Assembly: GCA_022760355.1 (NCBI GenBank)
Contig: JALEGB010000056.1
Span: 1 to 54,786, forward strand
Direction: 5' to 3'
DNA from: Neomegalonema sp.
GTDB lineage: Bacteria > Pseudomonadota > Alphaproteobacteria > Rhodobacterales > Rhodobacteraceae
DNA length: 54,786 nucleotides
The translations under genes and the position numbers were made by a program. The notes under the pieces are model-generated. The model had not been told where the DNA came from, did no database searches, and saw nothing but the letters and a program-made list of their open reading frames with translations. Shown in pieces: positions 10,116-18,037 of this stretch (positions are counted from its first letter, which is position 1; every line of letters begins with the position of its first letter).

Positions 10116-10718
10116 CTAGATCCGAACAGCAGCGCCGCCCGGCGCTTCAACCCGGCTGTCCGATGACAGCAGCAGCCGGCTCAGCACATAGTCCAATGAC
10201 AGGACGCCCGCGCCGCGCATGGCGAGATAAATCAATGGAAACAGCCATAGCAGGCGCTGATCCATGATGGCGTCGGATGGGGTGGCGTCGAAAGTCTTTG
10301 TAAGATCAAACGCGACGGTGCCATGCGCTGTGACATCGACATACGTCATCACGGCGATAAAGGCGATCATGCCAAGGGATGCGATGCGCGCGAACAGACC
10401 GATGATCACAAGCGCCGGCAGCAGAAATTCGCCGTAGGTGCCAGCATAGGCCATCAGGTGGTAGTGAAAGCCGAGCTTGCTGGCGTCATACTCCGCCGCC
10501 TCCAATGCTTTCGGCGCCATCTGGGCCAACGCGTTGGTCACATCGACCAGCCCCATCGCGTCGACCTTCGTCAGGCCGGATTTCCAGAAGAAAAACAGCA
10601 GCGTGCTGGCGAATATCGCCCGCGCGAGTGCGCCGAGCAGCCAATCTTGCAACGCCGCCTCGATCGCTGCGAAAACGCGGTTATGCAGCCCCACAAGGCC
10701 TGTGATAAAATCACTCAT
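10116..10718 (-). CDS. DoxX-family membrane protein of the bufferin-type operon
   Basis: DoxX-like inner-membrane protein (200 aa) with about four hydrophobic segments (around ARAIFASTLLFFFWKSG, GEFLLPALVIIGLF, IASLGMIAFIAVMTYV and LLWLFPLIYLAMRG). It is the last gene of a minus-strand set with DUF2063, DUF692 and DUF2282 genes. The same four-gene set occurs as gig (Legionella), hvf (Haemophilus) and buf operons. Its role there is unclear; redox support of the electron-consuming MNIO enzyme has been suggested for such proteins, which is inference. The start is ATG 10718 with AAGGGG 9 bases upstream. An upstream TTG in frame (10745) lacks a ribosome site. It begins 48 bases after the DUF2063 stop. 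Confidence 0.82.
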   Translation of the reverse strand: MSDFITGLVGLHNRVFAAIEAALQDWLLGALARAIFASTLLFFFWKSGLTKVDAMGLVDVTNALAQMAPKALEAAEYDASKLGFHYHLMAYAGTYGEFLLPALVIIGLFARIASLGMIAFIAVMTYVDVTAHGTVAFDLTKTFDATPSDAIMDQRLLWLFPLIYLAMRGAGVLSLDYVLSRLLLSSDSRVEAPGGAAVRI

Positions 10719-10766
10719 GATCCAATCCCCTTTCTGATCGATCAAATATACGGCAGTCGGCGGCGG

Positions 10767-11513
10767 TCAGCCGCGAATCGCGCCGTTTTGGATAAGCGTC
10801 GACAGGGCGAGACTGAAATCGCCGCCCGCTTCGGCGACTTGTTCAGCCGCCTGCGTCAAATCTCCGCCCTGCGCGAAGCAGCCGAGCGCCAGGTCGGTTC
10901 CCGTCGGCGCGGCGATGATGGATGCTTCGTCCTGCGGCCGCGTCACCAGCGCGGTTTCCGCGCCGCGCAGCTCGCCCTCGCCGCCCAGCAGCGCGCGGGC
11001 GTGGATTGAGACAATCGGATAAGCGGACGCCAGAGCGCGCGTCGCCGGATGGGGCGCGAAACGCAGCCCGCCGAGGCCTTCAGCTCCCGCCCTCTCCGCG
11101 ATTTGGGCGAAGCCCTGTTGGCTGAGCGGCTCAGCATCAGCCGCATTGCGCGCCTCTAGAACCAGTCGCTCCAACCGCGCGACATCGGGCAAGTAAGGCA
11201 GGTTCGCGGCCGGCTCAAACCGCTCCAACCATTCAGCGAACCCTTCGCCGTAGTAGATCATTAATGGCGAGGATGGCGGGTGTGACCGCACAAACAAGCC
11301 GGCGGCGGCGTTGAAAAACGCTTCGCCGACCAGCGCCTGAACCGCCGGATACGCCGCCGCCAAAGCTTCCACCAAGCTGACGATGACGTTATTGCGGTAA
11401 ACGGCGAAGCGCCGTTCCTGGCCCGAAGCGATTGCAGATGGCGCTTGCGCGTTCGGGTCGAGCAACGCGGCGGTGAATTCCGCCTGATACGCGCCTTCTT
11501 CCTCAGGCTGCAC
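10767..11513 (-). CDS. DUF2063 protein, partner of the MNIO enzyme (BufC/HvfC-like)
   Basis: DUF2063-family protein (248 aa). The N-terminal domain carries the conserved [28 protein letters not shown] and [11 protein letters not shown] blocks. In bufferin and related RiPP pathways this protein pairs with the DUF692 oxygenase and helps present the precursor peptide. The start is GTG and overlaps the end of the DUF692 gene by 11 bases, which implies translational coupling and a matched stoichiometry. The C-terminal half (residues ~140-248) is the less conserved DUF2063 C domain. No catalytic residues are expected. Confidence 0.88.
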   Translation of the reverse strand: MQPEEEGAYQAEFTAALLDPNAQAPSAIASGQERRFAVYRNNVIVSLVEALAAAYPAVQALVGEAFFNAAAGLFVRSHPPSSPLMIYYGEGFAEWLERFEPAANLPYLPDVARLERLVLEARNAADAEPLSQQGFAQIAERAGAEGLGGLRFAPHPATRALASAYPIVSIHARALLGGEGELRGAETALVTRPQDEASIIAAPTGTDLALGCFAQGGDLTQAAEQVAEAGGDFSLALSTLIQNGAIRG

Positions 11514-12399
11514 GACCGCGCCCCGCCTCTGACGTTTCAGCCGCGATCAAGACCTCGTTCGCCCGCTCCGCTTCGGCCGCGAGGATTGGCCAATCGGGCA
11601 CGTCATTATCCCACTCAATCAATGTCGGCTTCGGCCCGATACGATCGATCACATATTGGTAAAGCGCCCAGACCGGGTCGGCGACCTCGCGATCATGCGC
11701 GTCAATCAGCAGCGGCGCGCCGTCATCATCCGCGTCGGTCGCATGGCCGCCGAGATGAATTTCGCCGACGGCTTCCAAAGGAAAAGCGTCGATATAAGCC
11801 TCAGCCGACATCTGCAGATTGGTCGCTGATACGAAAACATTGTTGACGTCCAGAAGCAGGCCGCAACCGGTACGCTGCGCCACTTCTTTCAGAAAATCAG
11901 TTTCGCGCAGCGTCGAGTGTTCAAAGCGCAGATAGCTGGATGGGTTCTCCAACAACATCTGCCGACCCACCGTCTGCTGAACCAGATCAATATGCGCACA
12001 TACGCGCTGGAGCGTTTCAGTCGAGTAAGGCAGGGGCAGCAGATCATTGAGATAGCCGACATCGTGGCTCGACCACGCCAGATGTTCTGAAAACAGCGAG
12101 GGGCCATATTGCTCAACGACGGATTTCAGCCGCGCGAGATGATCCGGATCCAGACCTTTTTCCGCGCCGATGGATAACCCAACCCCATGGATCGACAGCG
12201 GAAAGCGCTCGCGCAGCGCCGCCAGCATTCGATGCGGCGCGCCGCCTGCGCCCATATAGTTTTCCGCATGGACCTCAAACCAAGCAACGCCGCCCGGCGC
12301 CTCCATCGCCGCATGAAAATGCTGCGGCTTAAAGCCGACGCCTGCGCGTTGAGGCGCGTCTGCGGGCGAATCGAAGATTTGCTGGGCCGGCATATCCAT
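11503..12399 (-). CDS. DUF692 multinuclear non-heme iron oxidative enzyme (MNIO, BufB/HvfB-like)
   Basis: MNIO-family enzyme (298 aa), a TIM-barrel that binds two or three iron ions and oxidatively rewrites cysteines in a precursor peptide. Family motifs, with likely metal ligands, in order: [75 protein letters not shown] and [10 protein letters not shown]. The reading frame stays open upstream to 12582 across the 3' end of the precursor gene, but ATG 12399 has GGAG 5 bases upstream and gives the usual family length. It lies 64 bases after the DUF2282 gene and overlaps the DUF2063 gene. In bufferin systems the product makes thiooxazole groups from core cysteines; that chemistry is known for relatives, not shown here. 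Confidence 0.93.
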   Translation of the reverse strand: MDMPAQQIFDSPADAPQRAGVGFKPQHFHAAMEAPGGVAWFEVHAENYMGAGGAPHRMLAALRERFPLSIHGVGLSIGAEKGLDPDHLARLKSVVEQYGPSLFSEHLAWSSHDVGYLNDLLPLPYSTETLQRVCAHIDLVQQTVGRQMLLENPSSYLRFEHSTLRETDFLKEVAQRTGCGLLLDVNNVFVSATNLQMSAEAYIDAFPLEAVGEIHLGGHATDADDDGAPLLIDAHDREVADPVWALYQYVIDRIGPKPTLIEWDNDVPDWPILAAEAERANEVLIAAETSEAGRGRAA

Positions 12400-12463
12400 G
12401 TTCTCCGTTTCGACGGGCGGTTCAGGAGCCGCGCCGCCCGTGGCGACGCGGCGGGGCGAGGCG

Positions 12464-12886
12464 TTAGCCTTTCGCAAATGGCTCAAAGCCTTCAACAGGC
12501 TTGTAGCCTTTGATCTGCTCTTCGTAGGCTTTGCCTTTGCCTGGGAACGCTTTTTCGTGCGCGTCGATCGATGGAAGATCACGCGCCAGCGGCTTCAGGC
12601 TGCCGTTGCGCTCTTTGCCGTCAGCTGCGTCGGTGACGGTGATCGTCTCACATTTGCCCTTTGGGACCAGCGACCAGGCGTTGCCCTGATAGTCGATGGT
12701 TGAGGTGCCTGCGCAAGTGGTGCCTGGGCCGGCGGCGCATGCATTTTCACCTGCTTTGGAGACGCCGTAGCATTTCTCTTTGCCGGCGGCTTGCGCATGT
12801 TCTGCGGCGCCAACGCCCATCAGAACAGCGGCGACTGCAGCGCCAACAGCGCCAGCACTTACTTTTGCGGTCAATTTTTTCGCCAT
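12464..12886 (-). CDS. DUF2282 precursor peptide, bufferin-type (BufA-like)
   Basis: Small secreted DUF2282 protein (140 aa). A Sec signal peptide occupies residues 1-33 (cleavage after AEHAQA). The mature part opens with the family core: [27 protein letters not shown] and VPKGKCE, giving four cysteines, the expected number. In characterised bufferins the central cysteines are converted to thiooxazoles by the MNIO enzyme and the exported peptide buffers copper. About 60 residues follow the last Cys, including a charged Lys/Gly/Pro-rich tail that looks longer than most family members I know (about 90-110 aa total). The start ATG has AAGGAG 8 bases upstream. It is the first gene of the operon. 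The promoter must lie in 12887-13334. Confidence 0.92.
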   Translation of the reverse strand: MAKKLTAKVSAGAVGAAVAAVLMGVGAAEHAQAAGKEKCYGVSKAGENACAAGPGTTCAGTSTIDYQGNAWSLVPKGKCETITVTDAADGKERNGSLKPLARDLPSIDAHEKAFPGKGKAYEEQIKGYKPVEGFEPFAKG

Positions 12887-13334
12887 AACCAAACTCCTTG
12901 GTCGCGTCACATAACTCAGCGCCCGGCCCGTGCGCCGTCCGCCCTGTTTGCTGAAGATCGGAAACAATCCGCGCGAACGCCAATCACGTACTCGTAAGCT
13001 AACGTGTGAGCCCACATACCCGTGAGCGGTGAAACCTGCCAGAGGCCTTCAGAAGTGTTACCCGCGTTCGGCGCGAATATTGGCAATTAAAAACATTGAA
13101 TGGTTGTAATTATGTTCAACGATGACATTAATGTTGCGATAATGACAAACGTGAGAAAGCAGCTTCTGCGCCAGCTTGTAGATATAATTATTTGTTTCCG
13201 GGTTTCTTTTACAATAAATCTGCGGGAGCATTGGGGGGAGCGCTTGCAACCAGCACATCCATTAGATTTGCTTGCGTTGAGCGATGATCGCCACGCCCCG
13301 CTGAATTGGACTTCGTAACCTTATGGAGGAAGCC
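12887..13334. promoter_or_regulatory. Divergent control region between the bufferin operon and the Arg/Tyr/Cys-rich gene
   Basis: A non-coding stretch of 448 bases. Bases 13075-13220 are distinctly AT-rich compared with the surroundings. TATAAT occurs at 13183-13188 in the plus direction, about 147 bases before the ATG at 13335, without a good -35. On the minus strand GGGTAACA near 13055-13062 recalls the GTAAC -35 boxes used by ECF sigma factors that drive buf/hvf genes in Caulobacter, but I found no matching -10. Short open frames here have no ribosome sites and poor codon use. Confidence 0.45.
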
Positions 13335-13763
13335 ATGAAGGCCGTAAAAATCCTTGCGCTGATTCTGCTTCTCGGTGGAATGGGCGTCCTGGTCGAGGCG
13401 CAGAAAGCCTCGGCGCAGAGCCGCGTTGAGTGCGTCGCCGCCGCCTACAGCACGCGCGGCGTCTATGTCCGCGGCACCCGAAGCCGTGCGCGCGACTACA
13501 CCCGCTACGGCGCATGCCGCGCCGCAGTCAGCCGCTGTATGTATCGGATGCGTCGCGCTCGTTACCGCTACTACTACCGCTCGCGCTATGCGAGCTGCTC
13601 GGTCATCCGCAGCTACGTCGTGCGCGCCCGGCCGCGTTACTACCGCCGCCGCTCCTATGGCTACTGCAACTACCGCGCTTGTTCGCGCCGGTATCGCAGC
13701 TTCCGGGCTTCGGACTGCTCGTTCCAGCCCTACCGTGGCCCACGCCGTCGGTGCGGCCTCTAA
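13335..13763 (+). CDS. Secreted Arg/Tyr/Cys-rich small protein, unknown function
   Basis: 142 aa. Signal peptide MKAVKILALILLLGGMGVLV... with cleavage near QKASAQS (about residue 29). The mature part of about 112 residues contains roughly 32 Arg, 18 Tyr and 8 Cys and almost no Lys, Asp or Glu. Arg and Tyr are interleaved (YRYYYRSRY, RYYRRRSYGY), and the eight cysteines are spread evenly, fitting four disulfides or metal ligation. The start ATG has GGAGG 5 bases upstream; an in-frame ATG at 13323 overlaps the ribosome site and is not favoured. It is transcribed away from the bufferin operon and ends in a strong hairpin. I recognise no family. An Arg/Tyr-rich mature protein could bind nucleic acid, LPS or metal; all of this is inference. 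Confidence 0.75.
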   Translation: MKAVKILALILLLGGMGVLVEAQKASAQSRVECVAAAYSTRGVYVRGTRSRARDYTRYGACRAAVSRCMYRMRRARYRYYYRSRYASCSVIRSYVVRARPRYYRRRSYGYCNYRACSRRYRSFRASDCSFQPYRGPRRRCGL

Positions 13764-13775
13764 AATTTGCCGATC

Positions 13776-13800
13776 GAGCGCGCTCCTTGTGAGCGCGCTC
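13776..13800 (+). terminator. Hairpin after the Arg/Tyr/Cys-rich gene
   Basis: GAGCGCGCTC occurs twice (13776-13785 and 13791-13800). The unit is itself palindromic, so the two copies form a perfect 10-bp stem with a 5-base loop, 13 bases after the stop. Only two T residues follow, so termination efficiency is uncertain. Confidence 0.55.
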
Positions 13801-13906
13801 TTCGCGCCGGGCTCGCCTTTTGCCAAAGCTGGCGTTACTGCTGCCGTCTTAAGCATGGGAGTCGCAGACGCCGCCCGGCGGCTGGGGCTAAGAACTGGAG
13901 AGCGGC

Positions 13907-14419
13907 ATGGCGGGCAGCGTCAACAAAGTTATTTTGATCGGAAATCTCGGCGGTGATCCGGAAGTGCGCAGTTTCCAAAATGGCGGCCAAGTCTGCAACC
14001 TGTCCGTTGCGACGTCGGAAACCTGGAAAGACCGGAACACCGGCGAGCGTAAAGAGCGCACGGAATGGCACCGGGTTGCAATCTTCTCCGAACCGTTGGT
14101 GAAAGTGGCGCAGAATTACCTGCGCAAAGGCTCCAAGGTTTATATCGAGGGACAGCTCGAAACCCGCAAATGGCAGGACCAAAGCGGCCAGGATCGCTAT
14201 ACGACTGAGGTCGTCCTCCGTCCTTATCGGTCCGAACTTACGATGCTGGATGGCCGCGGCGATCGCGATGGCGGCCAGTTTGGCGGGCCAAGCGGCGGCT
14301 ATGGCGACCGGATGAGCGGCCCTTCGAGCGCGCCAAGTAGTGCGCCAAGCAGCGCGCCTTCGGGGCCTGGCGGTCCGGGCGGCTTCGATAAAGACCTTGA
14401 TGACGACATTCCGTTCTAG
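13907..14419 (+). CDS. ssb: Single-stranded DNA-binding protein
   Basis: SSB (170 aa) coats single-stranded DNA during replication, repair and recombination, usually as a homotetramer. The OB-fold (residues 1-112) has [29 protein letters not shown] and [16 protein letters not shown] flexible Gly/Ser/Pro linker contains three tandem SSAP units (residues ~145-156), and the protein ends in the acidic tip DLDDDIPF that docks partners such as HolC. The ATG follows GGAGAG by 6 bases. In alphaproteobacteria ssb often lies between uvrA and gyrA, as here, although accessory genes have been interposed. Confidence 0.97.
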   Translation: MAGSVNKVILIGNLGGDPEVRSFQNGGQVCNLSVATSETWKDRNTGERKERTEWHRVAIFSEPLVKVAQNYLRKGSKVYIEGQLETRKWQDQSGQDRYTTEVVLRPYRSELTMLDGRGDRDGGQFGGPSGGYGDRMSGPSSAPSSAPSSAPSGPGGPGGFDKDLDDDIPF

Positions 14420-14472
14420 GCCGCCAACGCCGCCAGATTTGTGACGCAGCGGCGTAAGCCGGCGCGCCTGTG

Positions 14473-14502
14473 GGCCGCCCCGATTGTTCAATTTGGGCGG
14501 CC
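14473..14502 (+). terminator. Hairpin after ssb
   Basis: GGCCGCCC at 14473-14480 pairs with GGGCGGCC at 14495-14502 around a 14-base AT-rich loop, 53 bases past the ssb stop. No T-run follows. Confidence 0.45.
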
Positions 14503-14542
14503 TGATCTTGAGACATTCGTGGTCGCGTAGGAATTTACGATA

Positions 14543-15478
14543 ATGGCCTTTGATCTGACCCAGCGCCTTGTTGTGGGCGTTGCGTCGTCGGCGCTGTTTG
14601 ATCTAACGGAGTCCGACGCAGTCTTCCGCAATGAGGGATTAGAAGCGTTTCGCGATCATCAGCGAACGAATGCGGATGTTCCCTTTCCACAAGGGGTCGC
14701 CTTTCCATTCGTACGGCGACTGCTGGGGCTTAATGAAGTGCGGCCGGACAATCCGCCGGTGGAGGTCGTCCTTCTGTCCCGAAATGACGCGGACACCGGG
14801 CGTCGGGCCTTCCGCTCAATCGCGAGTTTCGGGTTGGCGATTGAGCGCGCGGCGTTTCTCTCCGGCGAGGCGCCGCATCGCTATATTGAGCCGTTCGACT
14901 GCGAGCTGTTTCTTTCGGCCAATGAGGCCGATGTGCGGGCGGCGATTAAGGCCGGGCAGCCGGCGGGCCACGTCACCGGCCAAGCGGCCGGAACCGCGCG
15001 ATGGGATGCGGAGAAAGACCCGGCGCTGCGGGTTGCATTCGATTTCGACGGCGTTCTGGTGGACGACGCCTCGGAGCGAGCGTTCCAAGAGGGCGGGCTG
15101 GACGCGTTTCGCCTGCATGAGGAACAGCGCGTCGCTGAGCCGCATGAGGCCGGACCGTTGCAGCGGCTCTTGATGCGTCTCGCGGCGATCCAGCAGCTGG
15201 AAGCCGACGCGGCCTTGACGAAGGGGTATGCGCCGCGTTTGAAGACCGCGATCGTGACCGCTCGGGGCGCGCCGGCCCATGAGCGCGTGCTGACGACGCT
15301 TGAGAATTGGGGCGTACGCGTCGATCAGTCGTTTTTCCTCGGCGGCGTCGAGAAAACGGCGGTGCTGGCGGAGCTAAAGCCCCATATCTTTTTCGATGAT
15401 CAGCGCCGACATATCGAACGGCTTGCGGATGCGGCGCCCGCGGTTCATGTGCCGTTCGGGGTTACGAACCGCGATTGA
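14543..15478 (+). CDS. 5'-nucleotidase (NT5C1-like, PF06189 family)
   Basis: 311 aa HAD-superfamily protein resembling cytosolic 5'-nucleotidase I, which dephosphorylates nucleoside monophosphates. N-terminal half: VGVASSALFDLTESD and VVLLSRNDADTGRRAF. C-terminal half: VAFDFDGVLVDDASE (HAD motif I with the nucleophilic Asp, residues ~170), TAIVTARGAPAHERV (motif II) and HIFFDDQRRH (motif IV). The ATG has AGGA about 11 bases upstream. It stands alone between ssb and the cytochrome gene. The family is distinctive; the exact substrate is unknown. Confidence 0.85.
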   Translation: MAFDLTQRLVVGVASSALFDLTESDAVFRNEGLEAFRDHQRTNADVPFPQGVAFPFVRRLLGLNEVRPDNPPVEVVLLSRNDADTGRRAFRSIASFGLAIERAAFLSGEAPHRYIEPFDCELFLSANEADVRAAIKAGQPAGHVTGQAAGTARWDAEKDPALRVAFDFDGVLVDDASERAFQEGGLDAFRLHEEQRVAEPHEAGPLQRLLMRLAAIQQLEADAALTKGYAPRLKTAIVTARGAPAHERVLTTLENWGVRVDQSFFLGGVEKTAVLAELKPHIFFDDQRRHIERLADAAPAVHVPFGVTNRD

Positions 15479-15513
15479 GCCTTCGTGCGCGCGCCGTTGC
15501 GGCTAGGGTGCGA

Positions 15514-15879
15514 CTATGATGGCGGTGCAATCGCAGATTTGTCGCGCTCACGCCGCTCAAAATAATGGAGGATCGCTTTGACATCTTCCTCAGTCAGCGC
15601 CGAAACGGTCATACGCACGGCTGGGTTCGCCGACTTCTTTTTGATATCAAAAAACTTCTGTTTAAATTCGGCGAATGGTAGTTCCCAAATATCGGGGATG
15701 CCCGATCGGCGCGCGGCGCCGCTCGTGCGATCCACATGACATGCGGCGCAGGTCGACGCCAGATGCTTTCCATATTCATAAAGCGGATCACGGGTTTGAG
15801 CGGTTGATATATTAGCTGCGGCGGAAATGAGTATTCCGAGGATGAACAAATACCGGGGTCGTAATCGCGAATTTCGCAT
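15514..15879 (-). CDS. Monoheme cytochrome c, probable sulfide dehydrogenase cytochrome subunit
   Basis: 121 aa periplasmic class I cytochrome c. Signal sequence RYLFILGILISAAANISTAQ, then the heme motif CAACH (residues ~44-48) and a later Met in AVRMTVSALTEEDV that is the likely axial ligand. Length and the SALTEEDVKAILHYF end resemble FccA/SoxE-type electron acceptors. It is divergent from the flavoprotein gene at 16065, as would suit a flavocytochrome c sulfide dehydrogenase in which this protein takes electrons from FAD. ATG 15879 is chosen because it opens directly on the signal peptide; an in-frame GTG at 15906 would add nine residues. Confidence 0.78.
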   Translation of the reverse strand: MRNSRLRPRYLFILGILISAAANISTAQTRDPLYEYGKHLASTCAACHVDRTSGAARRSGIPDIWELPFAEFKQKFFDIKKKSANPAVRMTVSALTEEDVKAILHYFERRERDKSAIAPPS

Positions 15880-16064
15880 CTTTCGGCCTGCTGCTTGCGA
15901 TCGCACACATAAAACCTGACGAGGTTTATTTTACGCGCGGCGACTCATGCATTCGAGATCGGTCGATTGATTATAGACGTTGGATAAATTGTGACAGGCT
16001 GTCAAACTTAGAGCTAAGCTGAACGCGCCAGTCCTGGTTCAGTTCCAATTAGGTTGAGGGCGCC

Positions 16065-17390
16065 ATGCGGAAATGCTCGGATAAGGCGGATAAGACGGAT
16101 AAGGCCCGTCGCGAGGCTTACCTGACCAGCGCCACCCGGCGCAGCGCGTCCAGGATGATTTTGGCGGCCGGCGCCAGCGTCTTCGCACCCGCCATAGCCC
16201 AAGCGCGGCCGCGACTTGTCGTCGTCGGCGGCGGCGCGGCGGGCGCGACGGTAGCCAAGTATGTGGCGAAAGACTCGCCGAAAATCCAAGTCACTCTTGT
16301 CGAAGACTCCAAGGCGTACACCAGCTGTTTTTTCTCGAATCTGTACCTGGCCGGGCTGCGTACGCTGGCGTCCTTGACCCACCGATATGACGCCCTCGCG
16401 GAGCGCTATGGCGTAACGCTCGTCACAAGCCGCGCCAGCGCGATCGATCGTGATCGGAAATTGGTGCGCCTCGCGGATGGGAGCGCTGTCGCCTACGATC
16501 GTCTCGCACTGTCGCCTGGCGTCTCCTTTGACTACGACGCGGTTCGCGGCTACACTCCATCTGCAGCGGAGCAAATGCCGCACGCCTACCAGGCTGGTTT
16601 CCAGACCTTTTTGCTGCGAAGGCAGATTGCGGCGATGCGGCCGGGCGGCGTGTTTGTCCTCGCGCCGCCGACATCTCCCTATCGCTGCCCGCCCGGCCCC
16701 TATGAACGGGCGTCAATGATCGCAAAGTACTTCAAACGCCGAAATCCCACCGCGAAGATCATTATCCTCGATGCAAAGGACTCGTTCGCAAAGCAACCGC
16801 TGTTCGAGGAAGGCTGGGCCGCCTCTTATCCGGGGATGATTGAATGGCGTCCGGCAAGTTTCTCAGGCGGCGGCCTAAAGGAAGTTGATGTCAAGGAGAT
16901 GCTGCTGATCGATGGCGAAGGCGAGCGCATTCGCGCCGACGCGGCGTCGGTTATCCCGCCGCAACGGGCTGGCGACATCGCATTGTCAGCAGATTTGACG
17001 GATAGTGACGGCTGGGCCGTGGTTGACGGATCGCAGATGCGATCGCGGCTGGATCCGAACATCTTCATCGTCGGGGACGCCGCCCGCGCCGGCGCAATGC
17101 CAAAATCCGGCTTTGCGGCCAACAGCCAAGCACGTGTGGCGGCGCTCGCGATTCGCGCTGATTTGGACGGGGCGACGTTATTTCCCGCGCGCTTTCGAAA
17201 TACATGCTGGAGCTTCATCGATAACCAAAATGTCGTCAAAGTCGGCGCGAATTATGCGTTTCGCGATGGCGACATTCGGGTCGTCGATCGCTTCGTCAGC
17301 AAAGTGGGCGAGCCGCCGTCGGTTCGGTTCGACAACACGCTTGAAGCGAACGCTTGGTACGGCGCGATCGCGTCCGACATGCTTGGCTAG
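16065..17390 (+). CDS. fccB: Flavocytochrome c sulfide dehydrogenase, flavoprotein subunit (FccB/SoxF-like)
   Basis: 441 aa periplasmic flavoprotein that oxidises sulfide and passes electrons to a cytochrome c. N-terminus: Tat-type signal with RRSASRMILAAGASVF at about residues 25-40 after a hydrophilic lead. FAD fold: RLVVVGGGAAGATVAKYV. Cys88 in YTSCFFSN matches the cysteine that binds FAD covalently in Allochromatium FccB. Cys208 (SPYRCPPGPYERAS) and Cys381 (RNTCWSF) match the redox disulfide pair. FIVGDAA is the second FAD-binding motif. The divergent cytochrome gene is the obvious partner. The ATG follows GAGGG by 4 bases. The lead codes SDKADKTDKAR from three 9-base repeats. Confidence 0.88.
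   Translation: MRKCSDKADKTDKARREAYLTSATRRSASRMILAAGASVFAPAIAQARPRLVVVGGGAAGATVAKYVAKDSPKIQVTLVEDSKAYTSCFFSNLYLAGLRTLASLTHRYDALAERYGVTLVTSRASAIDRDRKLVRLADGSAVAYDRLALSPGVSFDYDAVRGYTPSAAEQMPHAYQAGFQTFLLRRQIAAMRPGGVFVLAPPTSPYRCPPGPYERASMIAKYFKRRNPTAKIIILDAKDSFAKQPLFEEGWAASYPGMIEWRPASFSGGGLKEVDVKEMLLIDGEGERIRADAASVIPPQRAGDIALSADLTDSDGWAVVDGSQMRSRLDPNIFIVGDAARAGAMPKSGFAANSQARVAALAIRADLDGATLFPARFRNTCWSFIDNQNVVKVGANYAFRDGDIRVVDRFVSKVGEPPSVRFDNTLEANAWYGAIASDMLG
16078..16104 (+). repeat. Three tandem 9-bp repeats inside the fccB lead sequence
   Basis: Units cggataagg, cggataaga and cggataagg stand in a row and encode part of the Asp-Lys-rich stretch ahead of the Tat signal. Multiples of three keep the frame, so copy number could vary between strains without breaking the gene. 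Confidence 0.7.
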
Positions 17391-17405
17391 GGCGCCGGGA
17401 GCGCA

Positions 17406-17738
17406 ATGATGGGAAGCCTGACCAAAGGACCAAGCCTAGCGCCTCGGGCATGCTGCGCGGCGTTGGCGCTCGCGAGTTTTCTCGCTCCAGTCGCTCGCGC
17501 TCAAGAAGCTTTGCATGATCTCTACGCGCAGGAGCTGAAGCCGAAGCCGCAGGAATGGGTCGTGATCGGCCACCATTTTCGCCATTCGGACAATTGCACG
17601 TCGGATGGTTGTGTCGTGATGGGACCGATGGATGATCGGGAGGCCTGTGAGGAATGGGCCCGCGACTACAACAGACACGATCCTTATGACCATACGCGCT
17701 GCGTCGAGGCCAAAGACTATCGAACCAAGGCGGAGTAG
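17406..17738 (+). CDS. Small secreted four-cysteine protein, unknown
   Basis: 110 aa. An N-terminal hydrophobic signal (ACCAALALASFLAPVARAQ) is followed by a hydrophilic domain with four cysteines in DNCTSDGC, REACEEW and HTRCVEA. It begins 16 bases after fccB with GGGAG 5 bases upstream and so is probably in the same transcript. It may assist the flavocytochrome or respond to the same sulfide or redox signal; no family is recognised. Two ATGs stand in tandem at 17406 and 17409. Confidence 0.65.
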   Translation: MMGSLTKGPSLAPRACCAALALASFLAPVARAQEALHDLYAQELKPKPQEWVVIGHHFRHSDNCTSDGCVVMGPMDDREACEEWARDYNRHDPYDHTRCVEAKDYRTKAE

Positions 17739-17756
17739 ATCCCGCAGGCGAAGCAG

Positions 17757-17954
17757 CTAGTCTTCGGACTTCTTCTCGTCCCCGCCGACAACGACGTCCG
17801 CCGCGCCATCGACAACATCGACAGCGGTCGACCCCGCGGTGGTGACAACGCTCCCTACTGCGCTGACCCCGGTTCCAACGATTGCACCGCAGCCGGCGAG
17901 ACCGCTGAGCGTGATCAAAGCGGCGGCTAGAGCTGTGGCTGCGTTTCGCGACAT
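17757..17954 (-). CDS. Small lipoprotein
   Basis: 65 aa. The signal sequence ends in a lipobox, SGLAGC, with the acylated Cys at residue 22. The mature part is only about 44 residues of Gly/Val/Ala repeats (GTGVSAVGSVVTTAGSTAVD) and ends in an acidic, lysine-containing tail. Layout resembles entericidin-like or NF038104-type small lipoproteins. ATG 17954 has GGGAG 6 bases upstream. It converges on the small Cys-rich gene with an 18-base gap. Confidence 0.6.
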   Translation of the reverse strand: MSRNAATALAAALITLSGLAGCGAIVGTGVSAVGSVVTTAGSTAVDVVDGAADVVVGGDEKKSED

Positions 17955-18037
17955 GGTGATCTCCCGGCGCTATAGGCCTGTTTGTATACCGCGCCCATCT
18001 GACGCGCGCTCCGCCCCGTGAACCTACAGGGATTGGA

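Noticed and set aside
12400-12582. Extended N-terminus of the DUF692 gene
   Set aside because: Overlaps the precursor gene and would add 61 Lys/Arg-rich residues not found in the family; ATG 12399 has the ribosome site.
13100-13318. 72-codon frame in the AT-rich spacer
   Set aside because: No ribosome site and codon use unlike the neighbours; more likely promoter DNA.
13209-13856. 215-codon open frame opposite the Arg/Tyr/Cys-rich gene
   Set aside because: Ala/Arg-rich mirror of the real gene without signal peptide or ribosome site. The plus-strand frame has both.
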